Source of the DNA: Rhodococcus sp. 06-462-5
Lineage (GTDB): Bacteria; Actinomycetota; Actinomycetes; Mycobacteriales; Mycobacteriaceae
Reading direction: 5' to 3'
Assembly: GCF_002258315.1 (NCBI RefSeq)
Contig: NZ_NOYD01000013.1
Location: forward strand, 466,022-530,021
Length of the DNA: 64,000 nucleotides
Positions 34,601 to 43,816 of this stretch are shown in pieces (the first letter of the stretch is position 1; each line of letters starts with the position of its first letter). The position numbers were made by a program, and so were the translations under genes. A model generated the notes under the pieces. It was not told where the DNA came from. It saw only the letters and a program-made list of their open reading frames with translations, and ran no database searches.

Positions 34601-37600
34601 ACGCAACGGCATTGCCCGCGCCGGCGAAGGACTCGACCGAGATTTCGCCTGCGGTACCGAGCCACAACCGAGCCAGGTCCTCACGGGCAGTGGCCCACCG
34701 GTCGTCGATCAGGACGGCGCGCTTGGCGTCGAACGCGGGAGCGACCAGGCGAGGCCAGTCGGATCCGAGTTCGGCGGAGACCAGCTCGACCAGAGCGGCG
34801 TCGGGATCGTCGGCCAGCAGCGCGTTGGGGGCATCCGCCAGTCCGAGCTGCTCGAGCACCAGCCGGGCAGCGGAGGCAAGGACGCCGTCGCGGCCGGTGA
34901 TGTGCTCGGTGAACTCACCGAGAGCAGCAGCGTCGACGGTTCCACCGGCTCCGCCGCCTGCCTGCGGCATCGAGACTGCGACGCCGCGGCGTGCGGCCAC
35001 CGCGGCCACAGCCGCGTCGATGACGTTGTCGACTGCATTGCCGTCGGCGAGAGAGCCGTCGGCCAGGCCGCCGAGTGCGCCGCCACGAACCGAGGCACCG
35101 TCACGGGTACCGAGAGCGACCTCGGCGGTGACGTGGTGCGCCCAGCCGTCGCCCAGTTCCCAGGTCTTCTTGACGCGATCGGCGATCGAGGCCGGGCGTC
35201 GACCCGAGGGGCCGAAGACCTTGCGGAGGTGATCGTTGATGGAGTCGCTGAGCACCGGACCGAACGGCTTGTACGTACGGGCCAGCTTGTTCACCGTGCC
35301 CGAGAGCGCGCCCATGTCGGCATCGGCTGCGCCGTCGATGGCACCGAGCGAGAGCTCGGAACCGAGGTCGACGAGCAACTGGTTACGGCGCGAGGACACA
35401 CCGTCGCACAGTGCCTCGATGGTGTCGGCAGGCCCGATCTGATCGAGCTGCAGCTTGGTCCACAGGCCGATGAGGATCTTGGTCGCATCGGCCGCGACGA
35501 ATGCGATGTCGTCCGGACGAGGTCCGCCGGACGGTGCCGCCGCCGGTGCGGGTGCTGCAGCCGGAGCAGCAGCTACTGCCGGAGCAGGGGCCTCCACCGG
35601 TGCCGACTCTTCCTCGTCGGCCGGAGCCGGGTCGGTGTCGGTGCCGTAGATGATCGCAGCCTCGCGCTCGAGGTTGAGAACCTCGACCGGGTGGCCGAAG
35701 CGGCCCGGCAGCTTGAGGGTCTGCGACGCGAGGTTCGCCACGGTCGGAGTTGCACCGAGGCCGATCTCGACGAAGCGCTCGACGCCCATGCCGCCGTCGG
35801 ACTCGTCTGCGAACAGCAGGTCCTGGGTCTCGATCCAGCGCACCGGGCTGGCGAACTGCCAAGCGAGCAGCTCGGTCAGGATCACGCGGCACAGACCGCT
35901 CGGCCGTGCGGCCCACGAATCGAATTCCGCGAGAACGGCGTTCAGCGGCTCGGACGGAACCAGATCGGCGATCTCCTGGACGAAGTCGCGCTCGAGCGAG
36001 AACGGCTTGGGCACCAGGTTCGGGATGTAGCGCCCCACCAGGATCGCCGGATCGATCTGCTCGGGGAGCAGAGTCTGAAGGCGATTGCGGAAGTCGTCGA
36101 CTCCGCCGCGCAGCACCGTGGAGTGGAACGGCACGTCGATGCCGGGAACCATGATGTAGGCGGCCTTGCCACCGAACTCGGCACGGCGGATCGCGATCTT
36201 CTTCTCCAGCTCGCCGAGGCCGGCAACCGTGCCTGCGATGGCGTACTGCGAGCCGCGCAGGTTGAGGTTGACGATCTCGAGGAATTCACCGGATTCTGCC
36301 GCGACACCGGCGACGAAACCCTGTACGTCCTCGTCGGCCAGGCCGATCTGCGACGGGCGGATCGCTGCCATGCGGTAGTCACTGCGGCCGCTGGCGTCAC
36401 GCGGAACGAGCGCGTGCATCGCCGATCCACGCTGGAAGACGACCTCGAGGACGGCTTCGAGCGGGAGCACACCGGCAACGGCTGCGAGGGCGTTGTACTC
36501 ACCGACGGAGTGGCCGGCGAGAATCGAGTTCTCCACGAACGCACCGGATTCACGCAGTTCGGCAACCTGTGCCACGCCGAGAACGGCCATTGCGACCTGG
36601 GTGAACTGGGTCAGGTGCAGCACACCGTCGGGGTGCTTGTGCGTGACGCCCCGCGCCTTGAGCGACGTCGGGTTGTCGCGCACCACAGCGAGAATGGAGA
36701 AGCCGAGCGCGCTGCGGGTGTGCTTGTCGGCACGCTCCCACACCTCACGTGCGGCCTTCGAGCGAGACCGTGCGTCCAGGCCCATGCCCGCACGCTGGAT
36801 GCCCTGGCCCGGGAAGGCGTAGACGGTCTTCGGCGGCGCGGTGCGAGCGGTGGCGACCATGACCAGTTCGCCTGCGACACGGCAGGAGACCTCGATCAGT
36901 TCGGCACCCTGGTCGAATCCGGTGCGGTCGACGCGAACGTCGATTTCGGCTCCGGGTCGAACCATGCCGAGGAAGCGTGCGGTCCAGGCGGTGAGGCGAC
37001 GCGGCGGAGTCTTGGTGTCCGCGTGATCGACTGCGGTGACCGTCTGCTGGGCAGCGGCCGAGAGCCACATGCCGTGCACGATGGGGCTGCCGAGACCGGC
37101 GAGCAGAGCCGCCGCGTCCGAGGTGTGAATCGGGTTGTGGTCGCCCGAGACCTGAGCGAACGCGGCCATGTTGCGCGGGGCGACGATGGTGGCCTGACGA
37201 CGGCGACGACGCGGGGTGTCCTGTGCGTCGGCGCTCACCGAGCCGCCTGCACGAGCCGGGTCGACGAGCTCGCCCCTGCCGGTGCGTCCACGAATGGCGA
37301 AGCGTTCCACCAGAGTTGCGACGGCGGGAGCGTCGAGCCCCTCACCGAGCATGGCACCGATCTCGACGGTGACCTCGACGACACGGCCGAGGTCGGTGTC
37401 GAGCACCTCTCCTGCCGCAGCCTTGACCACCAGAATCGAAGTGTCGGTGGGCAATTCGCCGACCAGGTTCACACTGTGATCGAGGTGCACCAGATCGAGC
37501 ATGCCTTCGATGACGTCGATGCCCTCGGCGTTACGGGTCGCGCCGAGGACGGCGAACACGGCGGGCCAGCAGGCACCGACGAGAACGTCGGGAACGGCCT

Positions 37601-40600
37601 TGCCGCTGACGGTGAGCGTGTCCGGGAGTCCGGAACCGGTGACGCCTGCGTGGTCGGCGATCAGATCGGGGATCCACGCGATGTTCAGCCGGGCAACGCC
37701 GCCCTTGACGGTCGGAAGCTCTTGGCCTGCAGCAACTCCGAGCAGAGCCGACATGGCCTGCTGAGCGTCCTGAGCGGTGACGACGGGCGCGCCGCCGTCG
37801 ATCGTGGAGGCCGGAACCGTCAGGCGGATGCGAACTTCCTTGCCCGGAGCGAGCGGAACCAGCAGCTCCACGTGCTCGGAATCGAGCACGGTCAGCGAGG
37901 AGCCGGTCTGCGGGTGCGCCGCGACCGTCTCGGATTCCACGGTCCAGTCGGCCGGATCACCCAGGCGTGCAACGGGGTTCTGCGTCATCCGCGAGGCCCA
38001 GGTGACGTCGGGAGCAGCCAGCACGATGCCCAGCAGTCCGGGTGCGATCTCGGCGTGGCGACGGCTCGCGATGGCCGTGGGCTCGACGCCCTCGGCGAGC
38101 AGCTGATCCGCGGTGGCCTTCTCGAAGCGATCGAGCAGATCGCCCACGGGCTCGTCGACGCGAGTGATGCCTGCGACGGCGACGGTGCCGGGGATGATGC
38201 AGACCTGATCGGCCGAGTAGCGGGCGTCGTGTGCCTGCCACAGCGAGTCACTGCGCCACCAGCGGCGCACGTCACCGTCGACGACGGGGACGAAGTTGAC
38301 CGGCTTGCCGGGCATGCGGCACAGCGAGGTGAAGAAGGTGATGTCGGCCGGGTGCAGAACCACGTCTGCGGCGTCGGGGAACTGTGCGAGCAGCGACTTC
38401 AGTGCTGCGCGCGGGCGTTCGAGGACCTCGGCGTCGGCGAACAGGGTGGGGATGGGTCCGCGATCGACGGGGTGCAGCCGGGCCTCGGCGCGCTGCAGCA
38501 TCTCCAGGAAGCGGGTGCGCCAGGTGATGTCGAGCCACACCGATTCGCGGGCCTCGGACACGGCGTCGGTGAACTCTCCGCCGCAATCGAAGTCGCTGCG
38601 CGAGTCGGTTCCGATGGCCAGGTCCAGGTAGCGAGCGAGCCACTGCTGGTATGTCATGTCGGCGACGTCGCCGAAGAACGGCTTGGCAGTGCCGTCGAGT
38701 GCGGCGATGATCTCGTCGCGACGCTCGGCCACGGCGTCGGCGTTGCCGGCGACCTCGTCGAGCAGTCGGCCGCACCGCGATGCCGCGTTGTCGATTTCGT
38801 GGATGTCGGCACCGAGCTGGCTTCGGCCCGAGGCCATTCCGCCGTTCGCGGTACCGGCACCGACCCAGTCGGGGGTTCCCGGTGTGTCGACCAGAAGCTG
38901 TTTGACCTCGGGAGCCGTCGTGGCCTCGAGGGTTGCCATCGCTGCGGTGCCGACGAGGATGCCGTCGAGCGGCATCTTCGGGTAACCGTGCACGGCCGAC
39001 CAGGTTCCGGTGAGGTACTCCGCTGCCCGCTCGGGGGTGCCGATGCCGCCGCCGACGCAGACGACGAGGTTGGGCCGTGACCGCAGCTCCGCGTAGGTGG
39101 TCAGCAGCAGATCGTCGAGGTCCTCCCACGAGTGGTGTCCGCCTGCGCGGCCGCCCTCGATGTGAACGTTGACCTGGTAGGACGGGACCTCGTTGGCGAT
39201 GCGGATGACGGCGCGAATCTGCGCGACGGTGCCGGGCTTGAACGAGACGTAGCTGATGCCGGCCTCGGACAGCTCTTCGATGAGGGCCACTGCCTCTTCG
39301 AGTTCCGGGATGCCTGCGGTGACGACGACGCCGTCGATGGCCGCGCCTGCTGCGCGAGCGCGCTGCACGATGCGGCGTCCGCCGAGCTGAAGCTTCCACA
39401 GGTACGGGTCGAGGAAGAGCGAGTTGAACTGGATGGCGCGGCCGGGCTCGAGCAACGTGGAGAGCTCGGCGACGCGGTCGGTGAAGATGTCTTCGGTGAC
39501 CTGGCCGCCACCGGCGAGCTCGGCCCAGTGGCCTGCGTTGGCTGCGGCCGCGACGATCTTCGCGTCGACGGTCGTCGGCGTCATGCCGGCGAGCAGAATC
39601 GGCGAACGTCCGGTCATCTTGGTGAAGGAGGTCTCGACCACGACGCGGCCGTCGGGCAACGTGACCGGCGTGGGGGCATAGGCGGACCATGCGGGCTGGA
39701 CCTCGGGAGCAGCTCCCGGGGTGAGCAGATTGCGGTGGCCGCCGCGCGAGGATGCGGCGATGATGCCGACGCCTTGTCCACGCAGCGCCGGGGTGGTCAT
39801 GCGAGTGAGCAGGTCGCCCGGACCGAGATCGAGAATCCAGTCGGCACCGGCGTCGACGACACCGTCGATGGCGTCGACCCAATCGACGGAGTCCACGAGG
39901 ATCTTCTGTGCGAGGTCGCGTGCGAGCTCGACATCGAGTCCACAACGCTGTGCCCAGGCGCTGACGAGTTCGACAGCGTCGGCCAGGGCGGGGTGATGGA
40001 AGCCGATCTCGACGGGAAGCTGCTCGAAGACCGGGGCGAACACGGCACCGCCGCGCTTCTTGGCGTCACGGTCGCGCTCTTCCTCGGCAGCGATCTGCTC
40101 GCACTTCTCCTGCACGCGGGCCAGCTGGGCCGGCGGTCCCGAGAGTACGACGCGACGACGGCCGTTGCGGATGGCGAGGGCGGCGGATCGCTCCGGTGCT
40201 CCGTCGATCGCGAGGTCGGCGATGATCGACTGCAGTCGTGCGGGTTCGACGTTGGCAACCGAGACCATCGGCGCGCGGTCTCCGGCTCCGATGATGCCGC
40301 GGCGACGGCCGACGAGACCTGCAGCAGCACCGACGAGCTGGGCGATCGCGAGGAAGCTCGCGTCCTGTGCGCCGTCGGCTGCGACGGATTCGGCGGCGAT
40401 GAGCCCCTGCGAGTGTCCGACGACCTTGACCGGCGGGGTCTGGGCGGGATCGAGTCCCTGCAGCTTCAGCGCGCGCAGTGCTGCGACCTGGGTGAGGAAC
40501 ACTCCGGGAAGCGAGACGGCAGCGGAGGTCAGTGCAGCCTCGGACGGTCCGTACGAGCCTGCGGAGTCGTCGTCGGCAAGGTCTTGTTCGAGCATCCAGC

Positions 40601-40901
40601 CGATCGGGTCGAAGCCGACCGAGCGTACGACCAGCAGCTCGTCGGCAACGGGTGCGAGAGTGACTGCAGCCTCGTTGACGAGATCGGTCAGTTCGGGTTC
40701 GAGCGCGGAGTCGCGAGCCAGTTCTTCGAGGGAGCTGAGCCACGGTGCACCCTGGCCACCGAAGGCCAGTGCATACGGCTCGCCCGCGGCGAAACGATCT
40801 GCCAGAGTCCGAGAGCCGCCATTGCTTCTAGGGGATTTGTCTGCGTTGCCGGTGCTTCGCGAGCCTCGTCCGTGTGATGGTGTGCTCTCGTTGATCGTCA
40901 A
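31602..40901 (-). CDS. fas: Type I fatty acid synthase
   Basis: A 3099-residue multidomain synthase making C16-C26 acyl-CoA precursors for phospholipids and mycolic acids. Domains in order: acetyltransferase (GHSQG near residue 162), enoyl reductase (AGMTPTTVDAKIVAAAANAG; GGGIGTP near 618), dehydratase (GDHNPIH near 1255), malonyl/palmitoyl transferase (GHSVGEYNAL near 1463), carrier domain (GVSSRRNQL near 1835, Ser carrying phosphopantetheine), ketoreductase (VVTGGSKGSIAAAV near 2150) and ketosynthase (ACATAAVS near 2740 with SLTGHSKG later). Start: TTG at 40901 with GAGAGGAA 9 bp upstream, giving the LTINES N-terminus that matches M. tuberculosis Fas (MTIHE). The frame stays open to 41042, but the extra residues are not family-like. 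A Pro/Ala linker precedes the carrier domain. Confidence 0.97.
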   Translation of the reverse strand: MTINESTPSHGRGSRSTGNADKSPRSNGGSRTLADRFAAGEPYALAFGGQGAPWLSSLEELARDSALEPELTDLVNEAAVTLAPVADELLVVRSVGFDPIGWMLEQDLADDDSAGSYGPSEAALTSAAVSLPGVFLTQVAALRALKLQGLDPAQTPPVKVVGHSQGLIAAESVAADGAQDASFLAIAQLVGAAAGLVGRRRGIIGAGDRAPMVSVANVEPARLQSIIADLAIDGAPERSAALAIRNGRRRVVLSGPPAQLARVQEKCEQIAAEEERDRDAKKRGGAVFAPVFEQLPVEIGFHHPALADAVELVSAWAQRCGLDVELARDLAQKILVDSVDWVDAIDGVVDAGADWILDLGPGDLLTRMTTPALRGQGVGIIAASSRGGHRNLLTPGAAPEVQPAWSAYAPTPVTLPDGRVVVETSFTKMTGRSPILLAGMTPTTVDAKIVAAAANAGHWAELAGGGQVTEDIFTDRVAELSTLLEPGRAIQFNSLFLDPYLWKLQLGGRRIVQRARAAGAAIDGVVVTAGIPELEEAVALIEELSEAGISYVSFKPGTVAQIRAVIRIANEVPSYQVNVHIEGGRAGGHHSWEDLDDLLLTTYAELRSRPNLVVCVGGGIGTPERAAEYLTGTWSAVHGYPKMPLDGILVGTAAMATLEATTAPEVKQLLVDTPGTPDWVGAGTANGGMASGRSQLGADIHEIDNAASRCGRLLDEVAGNADAVAERRDEIIAALDGTAKPFFGDVADMTYQQWLARYLDLAIGTDSRSDFDCGGEFTDAVSEARESVWLDITWRTRFLEMLQRAEARLHPVDRGPIPTLFADAEVLERPRAALKSLLAQFPDAADVVLHPADITFFTSLCRMPGKPVNFVPVVDGDVRRWWRSDSLWQAHDARYSADQVCIIPGTVAVAGITRVDEPVGDLLDRFEKATADQLLAEGVEPTAIASRRHAEIAPGLLGIVLAAPDVTWASRMTQNPVARLGDPADWTVESETVAAHPQTGSSLTVLDSEHVELLVPLAPGKEVRIRLTVPASTIDGGAPVVTAQDAQQAMSALLGVAAGQELPTVKGGVARLNIAWIPDLIADHAGVTGSGLPDTLTVSGKAVPDVLVGACWPAVFAVLGATRNAEGIDVIEGMLDLVHLDHSVNLVGELPTDTSILVVKAAAGEVLDTDLGRVVEVTVEIGAMLGEGLDAPAVATLVERFAIRGRTGRGELVDPARAGGSVSADAQDTPRRRRRQATIVAPRNMAAFAQVSGDHNPIHTSDAAALLAGLGSPIVHGMWLSAAAQQTVTAVDHADTKTPPRRLTAWTARFLGMVRPGAEIDVRVDRTGFDQGAELIEVSCRVAGELVMVATARTAPPKTVYAFPGQGIQRAGMGLDARSRSKAAREVWERADKHTRSALGFSILAVVRDNPTSLKARGVTHKHPDGVLHLTQFTQVAMAVLGVAQVAELRESGAFVENSILAGHSVGEYNALAAVAGVLPLEAVLEVVFQRGSAMHALVPRDASGRSDYRMAAIRPSQIGLADEDVQGFVAGVAAESGEFLEIVNLNLRGSQYAIAGTVAGLGELEKKIAIRRAEFGGKAAYIMVPGIDVPFHSTVLRGGVDDFRNRLQTLLPEQIDPAILVGRYIPNLVPKPFSLERDFVQEIADLVPSEPLNAVLAEFDSWAARPSGLCRVILTELLAWQFASPVRWIETQDLLFADESDGGMGVERFVEIGLGATPTVANLASQTLKLPGRFGHPVEVLNLEREAAIIYGTDTDPAPADEEESAPVEAPAPAVAAAPAAAPAPAAAPSGGPRPDDIAFVAADATKILIGLWTKLQLDQIGPADTIEALCDGVSSRRNQLLVDLGSELSLGAIDGAADADMGALSGTVNKLARTYKPFGPVLSDSINDHLRKVFGPSGRRPASIADRVKKTWELGDGWAHHVTAEVALGTRDGASVRGGALGGLADGSLADGNAVDNVIDAAVAAVAARRGVAVSMPQAGGGAGGTVDAAALGEFTEHITGRDGVLASAARLVLEQLGLADAPNALLADDPDAALVELVSAELGSDWPRLVAPAFDAKRAVLIDDRWATAREDLARLWLGTAGEISVESFAGAGNAVASQAQWWKAKADYENKTVLAETFGRIADIAVASEDKGQWSDEVAVVTGGSKGSIAAAVTAKLLAGGATVFVTTSRLDDERLGFYRSLYRDNARSGASLWVVPANIASYTDVDALIEWIGSDFIDTAGGAKTLVKAGATPTMLFPFAAPRVVGEMSDAGARAEMEMRVLLWSVERLIGGLSKVGYDNDIDTHLHVVLPGSPNRGMFGGDGAYGESKAALDAVVAKWGSEKNWAERVSIAHAHIGWVRGTGLMGGNDPIVEAVEAEGVRTWSTDEMATELLQLCTPDARRQAAQEPIVADLTGGLASTKLNLVELARDAAAAAAEKTEEAVDDSVIAALPAPPRLSTTTTAPAWPTLDVDPKDLVVIVGAGELGPYGSARTRFEMEVDEQLSAAGVLELAWNTGLIAWENDPKPGWYDIESGDLVPEEDIADKYHDIVVEKCGIRTYGDDGAMVGNTAPLMTSIFLDNDLTFVVGTEIDARSFAAADPEHTLITPVPDSSDWQVTRKAGTEIRVPRKMKLTRTVGGQIPTGFDPTKWGISPDMASSVDRVALWNIVTTVDAFISSGFNPSELMRWVHPTLVANTQGTGMGGMESMRSLYIDTLLGDARANDILQEALPNVVAAHVVQSYIGSYGAMVHPVAACATAAVSVEEGVDKIKLGKAQLVVAGGFDDLSNEGIIGFGDMSATADSAAMTAKGISDRRFSRANDRRRGGFVESHGGGTILLARGDLALEMGLPVLGVVAYAQSYGDGVHTSIPAPGLGALSAGRGGKDSALALSLNALGVSADDVAVISKHDTSTAANDPNEAELHTRLAKAIGRSDGAPLFVVSQKSLTGHSKGGAAAWQLIGLCQVLANGVIPPNRSLDCVDDKMTPFEHLVWAREPLRFGDSVPLKAGLLTSLGFGHVSGLIALVHPQAFVEAVPADRRAEYIAKANERRIAGQRRLISAMVGGDSLYERPDDRRLGHDGTPAKASRELEANVLLNESARLGEDDVYSSGLPGAI

Positions 40902-41047
40902 GGCTGAAAATTCCTCTCGTGGACGCCTCGGGGGTCGGGGCGTTCGCTGTGATGACTGCCCTGGCGCGTCGTGGGCTACAGGGTCGAAGCGGTGAGCCGG
41001 TCCTCGTCGACAGGTCTCCTCCGCGCTGTTCAAGGTTGACACAAAAT

Positions 41048-41062
41048 CATGAGGAAATCCTC
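41048..41062. promoter_or_regulatory. Palindromic motif upstream of fas, copy 1
   Basis: CATGAGGAAATCCTC, containing the perfect inverted repeat TGAGGA-AA-TCCTCA. It recurs with one change 140 bp further upstream. It lies about 150 bp before the fas start and is a candidate operator for a fatty-acid regulator such as FasR. Confidence 0.5.
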
Positions 41063-41187
41063 AGGTTTGCTCGGACGTCCGAGTGCTACCAGCGAGTACG
41101 TCACTCGAAGCGGCTTTACTTTTTGTTTACCCGACTCGCCGGTAACCCGTATCCACGCTGGCGAGAGCATCGAGCGGGATGTCAGAA

Positions 41188-41202
41188 CATGAGGAAAGCC
41201 TC
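41188..41202. promoter_or_regulatory. Palindromic motif upstream of fas, copy 2
   Basis: CATGAGGAAAGCCTC, 14 of 15 bases identical to 41048-41062, exactly 140 bp away. The pair lies in the 436-bp intergenic region shared by fas and the divergent gene at 41338; no open frame with support is seen there. Confidence 0.5.
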
Positions 41203-41337
41203 GCATTTTTCGTTATCTTTTCGTGATGTGATCTCGAACACAGATGAGCGGCTCCCGACCTTGTCGGTGCAGTCCTCTACCTTGTGCGAACGAGCCGCTC
41301 ATCGACGCGAGCGGTCGACGAACTCCGGGGGGAATTC

Positions 41338-42069
41338 ATGTATTCATCGGTAACGGACATCTGCACCGAGGACGAACTCGACGCGACACTTCTACACATC
41401 GAATCGCTTGTGCCGCAATCGCGTTCGCCGCACTGGACGCCGGGATGGCGCGGCGAGAGCGAGGTGGCGTTGTTGGATGCGATCTTCTCGGCACGCGCTC
41501 CCTACGGCGGCCCGACCAGCGGGGTCCGCGCGGTGATCCAGCGATGGAGATCGCATCGCGGCGATAACCGACTCGACGACTTGACAACCCTCGCCGAACT
41601 GACCACTACTCCGGATCTACCGGTGGAAATTCTGTCCAACCGTCAACTGGTTCCGGGAAACAGCCGAACCAAGGGTGCAGCGGCCGCCGTGGCGGCACAG
41701 ACGCTGGTGTCGGTGGGGCTGAGCCGATCGAGCGACTTCGAGCAACACACCGAGCAACAATTCGAGGCGTTCTGCGCAATTCCCGGCCTCGGCGAGACCA
41801 CGTGGGAGTGCATGCTCATGCACCTCGGCGTGCGTACCGACAGAGCGGCCGAACACCTGCGCTCGTTCGTCGCCGACGCACTCGAACCGCTCCACCACGA
41901 CCTCGCCGCCGAGATCGCCGAGGACCGCTCCCCTGTGATCCTGGAAGCTGCGGCGAATGCACTCGGAGCAGATCTCGCGTCGCTCGAGCACGCGGTCTGG
42001 CGCTACCAACACAAATCACGCCGGGCGAAGCAGCGTCACTCCGAAGCGGAACTGCGATCGGCAGGCTGA
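41338..42069 (+). CDS. Hypothetical protein with a helix-hairpin-helix-like segment
   Basis: A 243-residue soluble protein. The middle segment FEAFCAIPGLGETTWECMLMHLGVRTD (about residues 140-166) resembles a helix-hairpin-helix, the DNA-contact element of HhH-GPD base-excision glycosylases, but the catalytic Lys/Asp set is not evident. The C-terminus is helical and basic (YQHKSRRAKQRHSEAELRSAG). The ATG at 41338 is preceded by a G-rich run acting as ribosome binding site and is preferred over 41284. It is divergent from fas and overlaps the convergent tetR gene by 34 bp. Function unknown. Confidence 0.6.
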   Translation: MYSSVTDICTEDELDATLLHIESLVPQSRSPHWTPGWRGESEVALLDAIFSARAPYGGPTSGVRAVIQRWRSHRGDNRLDDLTTLAELTTTPDLPVEILSNRQLVPGNSRTKGAAAAVAAQTLVSVGLSRSSDFEQHTEQQFEAFCAIPGLGETTWECMLMHLGVRTDRAAEHLRSFVADALEPLHHDLAAEIAEDRSPVILEAAANALGADLASLEHAVWRYQHKSRRAKQRHSEAELRSAG

Positions 42070-42827
42070 CCGCGAGAGATCAGCGCCTCCACACCGTCGA
42101 GGATGCACTCCAGCCCGAACCGGTAGGCGTGCACGGGGTCGCTGGCGGCGTCGTACGACGTCGCCGCGGCCGTCCCGACCCGAGACGACACCGGAAAACG
42201 TGCGCGGTCCATCACCCGTTCGAGGACCGGCGCGGTGGCCGCCCACCACTGGGCGTCGGACATGCCCGACTGCTCCTTGACACGCGTCACGCCTGCGAGG
42301 GCTCGCGCGGTACCGGAAACGTGCGTGAGAACCAGCGTGAGAACGGAGTCGATCTCGACGTCGCCCAGGCCGATGCCGACAAGGGGACGCAACTCGGCCT
42401 CGTACTTGTCGTTGGTGTGCGGGCCGAGCACGGGGCGTGCACCCTCCGCTTCGAGCAGCCACGAATGCCGTTGGTACAGAACCCAATTGCGCTCGGCGAC
42501 GAAGTGCATCGCGGGACGCCATCCGCCGGCGACGGAGGACGGCTCGTCGACGTGCGAGTAGAGACCGGCAAGCGCTCGATCGATCATCAGGTCGGCGAGG
42601 TCATCCCGGCCCGGCACATGCGTGTAGAGCGACATCGCGCCGACACCGAGATGCTCGGCCACGTTCCGCATCGACACAGACTCGAGACCGTTCGCGTCGG
42701 CCAGCTCGATGGCGGCGTCGACGATCGCATCCACGCTCAGTCCGGTGCGACTCGGCTTGGCACCGACTCGCCACAGGAGCTCGAGTGTTCGGGCCGGGTC
42801 GAAGGGGACGTCCTTTTTCGCTGCCAC
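42036..42827 (-). CDS. TetR-family regulator (TetR/TetR_C type)
   Basis: A 263-residue regulator with a GTG start. The HTH, LSVDAIVDAAIELADANGLESVSMRNVAEHLGVGAMSLYTHVPGRDDLADLMIDRALAGLY (about residues 26-85), is of the MarT/TetR_C_1 subgroup. The C-terminal ligand domain continues to ECILDGVEALI. The GTG at 42827 is chosen because the HTH then begins 25 residues in; the frame runs open further upstream into the tRNA-Leu region. It lies next to tRNA-Leu and is convergent with the gene at 41338, overlapping its 3' end. Target unknown. Confidence 0.85.
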   Translation of the reverse strand: MAAKKDVPFDPARTLELLWRVGAKPSRTGLSVDAIVDAAIELADANGLESVSMRNVAEHLGVGAMSLYTHVPGRDDLADLMIDRALAGLYSHVDEPSSVAGGWRPAMHFVAERNWVLYQRHSWLLEAEGARPVLGPHTNDKYEAELRPLVGIGLGDVEIDSVLTLVLTHVSGTARALAGVTRVKEQSGMSDAQWWAATAPVLERVMDRARFPVSSRVGTAAATSYDAASDPVHAYRFGLECILDGVEALISRGQPADRSSASE

Positions 42828-42919
42828 TCGCCGAGTGTAGCGACACCGTACGGTGTACACCGCAGCGAGCCGACCGCGCCACTGAGAACAACCATCCAGG
42901 TTGTAGACTTCATCGGCAC

Positions 42920-43004
<85 letters not shown>

Positions 43005-43067
43005 TGGATTTATCGGCCCGGCTTGTCTCGAGACTTCTGCAGGTTCCGACGTGTGAAGGCGGCTCGA

Positions 43068-43727
43068 ATGTCCAGCAACCCCGACAACGACGCGATCTTC
43101 GCTGAGATTTCCGACGAGAGGCGTTCTCTCGCAAGAACTCTCGAGAATCTCACTCCCGAACAATGGGACACCCCATCACTGTGCGAGGCCTGGACTGTCC
43201 GCGACGTCGCCGCCCATCTGGTGGTCCCCCTGATCGTCCCGCTCTGGCAGTTCGGACTCGTCATGGTGCGCACCCGAGGCAACTTCGACCGCGCCAATCA
43301 ACTGATGACCACGCGCGTGCGTCGCGAGCACGGCAACGAGTTGCCCGCCTTGCTCACCGCGCACGCAGAAAAGAAGTTCACCCCACCGGGCCACGGTCCG
43401 CTGGCACCCTTGTCCGACGTCATCGTGCACGGACTGGACGTGTGCAGGCCGCTGGGAATCGAGCACCACGTTCCCGATCACCGCATGATCACGATGCTCG
43501 ACTTTCTGGTGCCCGCGACCGGCGCGGCACCGTTCAAAGGCCCTGAGCTCCGACTGCAGTGGCGCGCAACCGATCTGGACTGGAGCCGCGGCGAGGGCCC
43601 CGTCATCGAAGGATCGGCCGGCACCCTGGCACTGGTTCTGACCGGACGCAGCAGCGCTCTCGTGGACGTCACCGGGCCCGGTGCCGAGCAACTCGCCCGG
43701 GCACGGGCCAACCGCCGTCGGGCGTGA
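43068..43727 (+). CDS. Mycothiol-dependent maleylpyruvate isomerase family protein
   Basis: A 219-residue protein of the DinB/MDMPI fold. The N-terminal four-helix part contains LARTLENLTPEQWDTPSLCEAWTVRDVAAHLV, where the His of AAHL is a usual metal ligand. The second His is expected in DVIVHGLDVCRPLG, also typical. These enzymes use mycothiol to isomerise or detoxify electrophiles; the exact substrate is unknown. ATG at 43068 with GAAGGCGG upstream; a GTG 15 bp earlier is an alternative. It follows tRNA-Leu by 63 bp. Confidence 0.82.
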   Translation: MSSNPDNDAIFAEISDERRSLARTLENLTPEQWDTPSLCEAWTVRDVAAHLVVPLIVPLWQFGLVMVRTRGNFDRANQLMTTRVRREHGNELPALLTAHAEKKFTPPGHGPLAPLSDVIVHGLDVCRPLGIEHHVPDHRMITMLDFLVPATGAAPFKGPELRLQWRATDLDWSRGEGPVIEGSAGTLALVLTGRSSALVDVTGPGAEQLARARANRRRA

Positions 43728-43816
43728 GCCGCATCCGAGCCGTCCATGGTGAGAATCACCGCCGGGCCGCAGCACGCGACTACCTCCAGTAGTAGTACCT
43801 CCGGTACCGTCGAGGG

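Noticed and set aside
31983..39080. Plus-strand open frame of 2365 codons antisense to fas
   Set aside because: It is the mirror of a very high-GC coding strand. The translation is rich in Arg, Gly, Asp and His without any domain, and the opposite strand encodes a complete fatty acid synthase.
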